Part shown: positions 59,739 through 64,000 of the stretch, piece by piece
Layout: the number at the start of each line of letters is the position of its first letter
Numbering within the stretch: position 1 is the first letter of the stretch
Assembly (NCBI GenBank): GCA_902778535.1
Contig: CACYYG010000005.1
Coordinates: 89,883-153,882, forward strand
Reading direction: 5' to 3'
DNA: 64,000 nucleotides
From: an uncultured Prevotellaceae bacterium
Lineage (GTDB): Bacteria; Bacteroidota; Bacteroidia; Bacteroidales; Bacteroidaceae
Position numbers and translations under genes: made by a program
The notes under the pieces: model-generated
The model's database searches: none
What the model saw: only the letters and a program-made list of their open reading frames with translations
What the model was told of the DNA's origin: nothing

Positions 59739-61421
59739 CTACGACAGGCCTTCAATTTCGCCATTGACGATGGTGATGCGCTCGGCCTGCGGACTTTTGG
59801 GCAGACCGGGCATGCGGAGCATGTCGCCGGCTATGGCCACAATCATCTCGCTGCCGCAATTCAGGATGATGTCGCGGATGCGAATGGTAAAGCCCTCGGG
59901 CGAGCCGTAGCACTGGGAGTCGGCTGAGAACGAGAACTGTGTCTTGGCAATGCAGACGGGATAGTGGGCAATCACTCCGTCTTCATCGGTAAAGGTGGCG
60001 CGCAGTGATTCCAGCTTCTTCTTAGCCGTCTTGCTGTACTCCACTGCCGATGCACCATAGATTCCCTTGCACACTTTCTCAATCTTGTCTTCCAGACAGT
60101 CGGCCTCCTTATAGGTAAAGCGTATGGGCAGAGGCTGCAGCTTGTCGATGGTGTCGACGACGGTCTGCGCCAGTTCGACGGCCCCCTCGCCGCCCTTGAG
60201 GAAGGCCTCGTTCACGGCAAATCCTACACCAAGATCCTCGCAGTTCTTGCGCACGATGTCGATTTCTTCCTCCAAGTCCGTGTCGTGGCGGTTCAGCGTC
60301 ACCACCACAGGCTGTCCAAAGCCCTGCATGTTGCGAATGTGGCGGTTCAGGTTTTTCAGGCCCTCCGTCAGTCCCGCGGCATTGGGCTCCTTGATGTGGT
60401 CAATATCCACGCCGCCGTGCATCTTCAGCCCCTGAGTAGTGGCAACAATCACTACTAATCGCGGCTGCAGGCCGGCTTTGCGGCACTTGATGTCGAAGAA
60501 TTTCTCGGCGCCCAGGTCGGCTCCGAAGCCTGCTTCCGTCACCACGTAGTCGCCGTAGGTCATCGCCATCTTCGTGGCCACAATGCTGGAGCAGCCGTGG
60601 GCGATATTGGCAAAGGGACCGCCGTGGATGAAAGCCGGCGTGTGTTCGGTTGTCTGCACGAGGTTAGGGTTGAGGGCGTCCCTTAGTAAAACCGTAATGG
60701 CTCCTGCCACACCGAGGTCTTTTACCTTGAACAGTTTGCCGTCGGCAGTGATGCCCAGAACGATGTTCTCGATGCGGCGCTGCAAATCCTCCTCGCTGGT
60801 GGCGAGGCAGAGAATGGCCATTAGCTCTGACGCCGGAGTGATGTCGAAACCCGTTTCAGACACCACGCCGTCGCCGCGCAGCCCTGTCACTACATTGCGC
60901 AGGGCACGGTCGTTTACGTCGAGCACCCGCTTCCAGAATATCTCACGTAAGGAAAAGCCGTCCTTGCGGTGCTGGTAGAGATAGTTGTCGAGCAGGGCGC
61001 TGATGGTGTTGTGAGCCGACGTCACGGCATGGAAGTCGCCCGTGAAGTGCAAGTTGATCTTCTCCATGGGCAGTACCTGGGCATAGCCGCCACCCGCCGC
61101 ACCGCCCTTCATGCCGAAGCAGGGGCCGAGGGAGGGCTCACGCAGTGCAACCACGGCTTTCTTCCCGATTTTGTTCAGCCCTAATGTCAGGCCGATGCTG
61201 ACGGTGGTCTTGCCGATGCCCGCCTTCGTCGGACTGATGGCAGTCACCAGAATCAGACGGCTCTTCTTCACTTTCTCGTCGTCAATGAGCGAGATGGGCA
61301 CTTTGGCCATATACCGTCCGTAGGGTTCTATCTTCTCAGGGTCGATTCCGAGTTTGGAAGCAATCTCGTTGATGTGCTCCAACTGGCACTCACGTGCAAT
61401 CTGTATGTCTGTCTTCATCAT
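59739..61421 (-). CDS. fhs: Formate--tetrahydrofolate ligase
   Basis: ATP-dependent synthesis of 10-formyl-THF from formate, feeding purine and Met-tRNA formylation. 560 residues from ATG 61421 ([17 protein letters not shown]), or one codon later; the longer frame would add 28 unlikely residues. The ATP site [20 protein letters not shown] and the segments [20 protein letters not shown] and [11 protein letters not shown] are diagnostic. Normal length for the family. It pairs with pgeF downstream. Formate from pyruvate formate-lyase or purine synthesis would link it to the PurF-like protein only indirectly. Confidence 0.95.
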   Translation of the reverse strand: MMKTDIQIARECQLEHINEIASKLGIDPEKIEPYGRYMAKVPISLIDDEKVKKSRLILVTAISPTKAGIGKTTVSIGLTLGLNKIGKKAVVALREPSLGPCFGMKGGAAGGGYAQVLPMEKINLHFTGDFHAVTSAHNTISALLDNYLYQHRKDGFSLREIFWKRVLDVNDRALRNVVTGLRGDGVVSETGFDITPASELMAILCLATSEEDLQRRIENIVLGITADGKLFKVKDLGVAGAITVLLRDALNPNLVQTTEHTPAFIHGGPFANIAHGCSSIVATKMAMTYGDYVVTEAGFGADLGAEKFFDIKCRKAGLQPRLVVIVATTQGLKMHGGVDIDHIKEPNAAGLTEGLKNLNRHIRNMQGFGQPVVVTLNRHDTDLEEEIDIVRKNCEDLGVGFAVNEAFLKGGEGAVELAQTVVDTIDKLQPLPIRFTYKEADCLEDKIEKVCKGIYGASAVEYSKTAKKKLESLRATFTDEDGVIAHYPVCIAKTQFSFSADSQCYGSPEGFTIRIRDIILNCGSEMIVAIAGDMLRMPGLPKSPQAERITIVNGEIEGLS

Positions 61422-61537
61422 GCTAATAGTTTTTGTTCTGGTCTGTTGACAAAGGCCAAAAACGGGAATGACGTTATCCGTAATGGAAACAACGCCATTC
61501 CCCAAGTCAAGTCCTGGTAATCAGGACCTTAATCGTC

Positions 61538-61966
61538 TTATGCCCATTTGCTGAGGTCTTGCTCGGCAATGAACTTGAGGTTGTTCAGGATGATGGTCTC
61601 GCGGGCTTTTTCGCGGTTATCGGTACGGAAGACGAGGATGCCCTTGCCGTTGTAGAGGAAGGTGTACATGTAGGCGATGCTGATGCCGGCGTCGCTGAAC
61701 ATCTTCACGGCATCGGCGCAGCGGCCCGGCTCGTCGTCAAGCTCCAGAGCCAGCACATCGCTCAGTGCGACAGCCACGCCGGCCTTCTTCAGCTCTTCAT
61801 AAGCCCGCAGCGGCTCGCTGCAGATGAGGCGGTAGATACCATACTCTGCCGTGTCGGCAATGGTGGAGGCAATGATCTGGATTTTCTGCTCCTTCAGCAC
61901 TTCGAGCACCTTGATGAGCGTGCCCGAGCGGTTCTCGATGAAAATGGATAACTGATGTATTGTCAT
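61538..61966 (-). CDS. ACT-domain protein (amino-acid sensing)
   Basis: 142 residues made of two ACT subdomains: IHQLSIFIENRSGTLIKVLE and GRCADAVKMFSDAGISIAYM begin the two halves. Small tandem-ACT proteins like this are commonly encoded next to phenylacetate-CoA ligase (paaK) in Bacteroidales and probably bind an aromatic amino acid or related ligand. Here the usual paaK-ACT pair is split by a repeat-bounded four-helix-bundle gene. The start lies 9 bases from the repeat arm at 61976. Confidence 0.85.
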   Translation of the reverse strand: MTIHQLSIFIENRSGTLIKVLEVLKEQKIQIIASTIADTAEYGIYRLICSEPLRAYEELKKAGVAVALSDVLALELDDEPGRCADAVKMFSDAGISIAYMYTFLYNGKGILVFRTDNREKARETIILNNLKFIAEQDLSKWA

Positions 61967-61975
61967 GGCTTTTTA

Positions 61976-62464
61976 ATGAAGAATGAAGAATGAAGAATGA
62001 AGAATTTGCTACCGCACTTCATTGTTCATTATTACATCCGTTTTGTTTGATAATATTCTTTTTTGTTGTTTTAATTGATGAAACCAACAAGGCAATCAAC
62101 TCACTGCAGTCTGCCGTCATGCTTTCAAAAGCATGGTCTGACAGATGGTCTATGTCGTGTAGCAAATTGAGCCAGTTCATCGTCTCGTTGGCTTCCTTGA
62201 GAGCAATGTGAAGCTTTGAAGCGAAGTCAGAAGGACTCTGTGCAAATTCTGATTCATGCACATTGGCGGAAATGGATGTCCCTGAGCGTAGCACCTGCTT
62301 GTAGATGACTTGTAGCTTCCAGTCATTTTCGGAAAAGTGTAAGAACATCTTGGTGATTCTTATGGCGAATGCGTAGCTCTTGATGTGAAGGGCAGACCCG
62401 TCCCGCTTGTAATTAGTGGTCATGGCGGCAACAGATTCTTCATTCTTCATTCTTCATTCTTCAT
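61976..62464. mobile_element. Repeat-bounded element carrying a four-helix-bundle gene
   Basis: Perfect 30-base inverted arms: four ATGAAGA heptads plus AT at 61976-62005, and the exact reverse complement at 62435-62464. They enclose one small gene. The element fills the gap between the paaK stop (62467) and the ACT gene start (61966), which are normally neighbours. Its arms have the same build (4 x 7 + 2 bases) as the left arm at 6566-6595. Confidence 0.7.
62019..62423 (-). CDS. Four-helix-bundle protein (23S rRNA intervening-sequence / S23 type)
   Basis: 134 residues from ATG 62423 (MTTNYKRDGSALHIKSYAFA); an upstream ATG at 62450 lies inside the repeat arm and would add nine residues. Helical throughout, with VIYKQVLRSGTSISANVHES, a SDFASKLHIALKEANETMNW segment and a C-terminal ELIALLVSSIKTTKK helix. 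This is the small bundle family first seen in 23S rRNA intervening sequences and related to the Avd protein of diversity-generating retroelements. Function unestablished. Its codons are more AT-rich than paaK and the ACT gene, which supports recent insertion. Confidence 0.85.
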   Translation of the reverse strand: MTTNYKRDGSALHIKSYAFAIRITKMFLHFSENDWKLQVIYKQVLRSGTSISANVHESEFAQSPSDFASKLHIALKEANETMNWLNLLHDIDHLSDHAFESMTADCSELIALLVSSIKTTKKNIIKQNGCNNEQ

Positions 62465-62466
62465 TT

Positions 62467-63786
62467 TCACTGGTAAACCTTGCGTTTGTCGACCACGCGC
62501 ACGGCCTTGCCCTCGCTGACGGGCAGGGTGCCGCGAGGCACGAGTTTTACACGGGGAGTGAGCAGGATTTCGTCCTTCAGGGCACGGGTAATGTCCTTGC
62601 TGAGCTGCTGCAGTCGACCGTAGTCGTCGGTAAACATCTCGGCCAGCTCCACCTCTACGGTCATGTTGTCGTTGTTGTCGTCGGTGGTCAGGGTGATGAG
62701 GTAGTTGTTGCCCAGCTCCTTGAAGTGCATCAGAATCTTCTCAATCTGAATGGGGAAGATGTTCACGCCGCGCAGCACCATCATGTCGTCGGAGCGGCCG
62801 CGCATGCGGTCGAGGCGTATATGGTTGCGTCCGCAGGGGCAGGTGCGGCCCAGGACGCGGGTGAGGTCGCGGGTGCGGTAGCGCAGCAGCGGCATGGCCT
62901 CGCGGCACAGCGTGGTCAGCACCAGCTCGCCGATTTCGCCGTCGGGCACGGGCTCCAGCGTCTCAGGGTCGACAATCTCCACGATGTAGTAGTCCTCCCA
63001 GAAGTGCAGTCCGTTCTGCTCCTTGCACTCAAAGCCGACGCCGGGGCCGCACATCTCCGACATGCCGAAGGAGTTGTAGGCTTTTACGCCCATCATGTCC
63101 TCGATGCGTTTGCGCTGCTCCTCGCTGTGAGGCTCGGCACCGATGGCCAGCACCTTCAGCTTCGTGTCGCGGCGCGGGTCGACACCCTGCTCCTGCATCA
63201 CCTCATAGAGTCGGGTGACGTAAGAAGGAACGGCGTGGATGGCCGTTGTACCGAAGTCGGTTATGAACTTAATCTGTCGCAGCGAGTTGCCGGCAGCGGC
63301 AGGCACGGTGAGCATGCCCAGTTTCTCGGCGCCGTACTGGAAGCCCAGACCGCCGGTGAACATGCCGTAGCCAGAGGAGTTCTGGAATACGTCATCGGGG
63401 CGCAGACCCACCATCCACAGGTTGCGAGCCACCTGGTTGGCCCACTCGTCGAGGTCTTTCTTCGTGTGAAGGATGACGGTGGGATTGCCCGTAGTGCCAC
63501 TTGAGGAGTGCAGGCGCACACAGTCCTTTAAGGGTACGCACGACATGCCGAAAGGATAGGTTTCGCGCAAGTCAGCCTTCGTGGTGAACGGCAGCTTGCG
63601 CACATCGGCTAGCGTCTGGATGTCGTCAGGCGTGATGCCTGCCTCCTTGAATTTCTTCTGATAGAACTCGTTGTTCATGCAGTGGCGCACAGTTGCCTTG
63701 AGCCGTTCCAGCTGGAGCGCCTCAATCTGCTCGCGACTCATTGTCTCGAATTCCGGATTAAAGTAGGGTGAATTTGTCTCGTTCAT
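62467..63786 (-). CDS. paaK: Phenylacetate-CoA ligase family protein
   Basis: 439 residues, an ANL-superfamily adenylating enzyme. The AMP motif is RLHSSSGTTGNPTVI, then YNSFGMSEMCGPGVGFECK and the C-terminal DMMVLRGVNIFPIQIEKIL. It activates phenylacetate or indoleacetate with CoA, as part of aromatic amino-acid fermentation with indolepyruvate oxidoreductase in anaerobes. Partner oxidoreductase genes are not in this window. The stop lies three bases from the repeat arm. A strong promoter sits upstream. Confidence 0.92.
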   Translation of the reverse strand: MNETNSPYFNPEFETMSREQIEALQLERLKATVRHCMNNEFYQKKFKEAGITPDDIQTLADVRKLPFTTKADLRETYPFGMSCVPLKDCVRLHSSSGTTGNPTVILHTKKDLDEWANQVARNLWMVGLRPDDVFQNSSGYGMFTGGLGFQYGAEKLGMLTVPAAAGNSLRQIKFITDFGTTAIHAVPSYVTRLYEVMQEQGVDPRRDTKLKVLAIGAEPHSEEQRKRIEDMMGVKAYNSFGMSEMCGPGVGFECKEQNGLHFWEDYYIVEIVDPETLEPVPDGEIGELVLTTLCREAMPLLRYRTRDLTRVLGRTCPCGRNHIRLDRMRGRSDDMMVLRGVNIFPIQIEKILMHFKELGNNYLITLTTDDNNDNMTVEVELAEMFTDDYGRLQQLSKDITRALKDEILLTPRVKLVPRGTLPVSEGKAVRVVDKRKVYQ

Positions 63787-63818
63787 CTATTAGGTGATTT
63801 GTTGTCGTTTCGCGATTG

Positions 63819-63850
63819 CAAAGATAGTGCTTTTCCTGCAAACCCACAAA
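63819..63850 (-). promoter_or_regulatory. Promoter of paaK
   Basis: On the minus strand TTTG (63847-63850) and TATCTTTG (63819-63826) with a 20-base spacer. The start codon is about 33 bases downstream. Confidence 0.75.
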
Positions 63851-64000
63851 GTTTTTGTGCTTAAATTTTCCAATTGCACGGTTGAGCGCCTCATTCGTTG
63901 CCGTATAGAGTCAACCAGCAAGTGCAATTTATCTGCAAAGTTAGGCATAATGTTTGAAAAAGACCTCATTTGGTGTATAGAAATTTAGTTTTTCTCTCGG
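63851..64000. other. Window end, no gene supported
   Basis: A second minus-strand -7-like box TAACTTTG lies at 63936-63943, but no matching -33 element is seen. No coding region is convincing. Confidence 0.4.

Noticed and set aside
1-64000. tRNA, rRNA, prophage or complete insertion-sequence genes
   Set aside because: I looked for them on both strands and saw no convincing tRNA fold, rRNA segment, integrase or transposase.

Overview
The window is chromosomal DNA from a member of the order Bacteroidales, most likely Prevotella or a close relative. The evidence is SusC/SusD outer-membrane pairs, a type IX secretion (T9SS) porU/porV cluster, BspA-type leucine-rich repeats, a meso-diaminopimelate dehydrogenase, and promoters of the Bacteroidetes kind (TAnnTTTG at -7, with TTTG exactly 20 bases upstream in many cases). 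I saw no tRNA, rRNA or CRISPR array.

Layout. 1-3248 (minus): partial nadB and a GH35 beta-galactosidase. 3726-13186 (plus): a PurF homologue without its catalytic cysteine, a lytic transglycosylase, lemA, an M48 protease, an SGNH hydrolase, ftcD, priA and a TlpA-like protein. 13240-15132 (minus): a DUF6263-like protein and ddh. 15414-23742 (plus): two tandem PorU-type C25 peptidases and porV. 24279-28594 (plus): a strongly folded putative RNA, a small membrane protein, a BspA/cohesin-like/dockerin protein and a second cohesin-like protein. 28861-31865 (plus): an AAA ATPase, ispF and a STAS-kinase fusion. 31965-46831: a starch utilisation locus, with semiSWEET, MFS transporter and lacI on minus, and susC, susD, susE, susF, an OmpA protein and a GH13 amylase on plus. 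46818-48930 (minus): two overlapping glycosyltransferases. 49188-58403 (plus): a split RHS polymorphic toxin locus with an AT-rich nuclease tip, a candidate immunity gene and an orphan RHS fragment. 58663-58933: a candidate small RNA. 58947-63786 (minus): pgeF, fhs, an ACT protein, a four-helix-bundle protein and paaK.

How the genes work together. LacI and two identical operator cores (TGCAAACGTTTGC) probably control starch uptake. Both operators sit exactly 66 bp upstream of a -7 box, which suggests activation rather than blocking. Starch would be cut by the secreted amylase, bound by SusD/E/F, imported by SusC, and carried across the inner membrane by the MFS protein. PorU/PorV would cleave and attach T9SS cargo; several secreted proteins here end in likely sorting domains (amylase, the 414-aa protein, the first protein of the RHS operon).

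The most unusual signal is a family of short-unit repeat arrays (7- or 9-base units) arranged as inverted arms. Some arms enclose almost nothing (6566-6633, 14158-14226). One pair encloses a GxxExxY nuclease-like gene (33591-34089), one a four-helix-bundle gene (61976-62464), and one sits in frame inside priA (10417-10554). Other palindromes lie in frame in a glycosyltransferase, a porU gene and the GH35 gene. I read this as a possible undescribed class of small repeat-bounded mobile elements with optional cargo.
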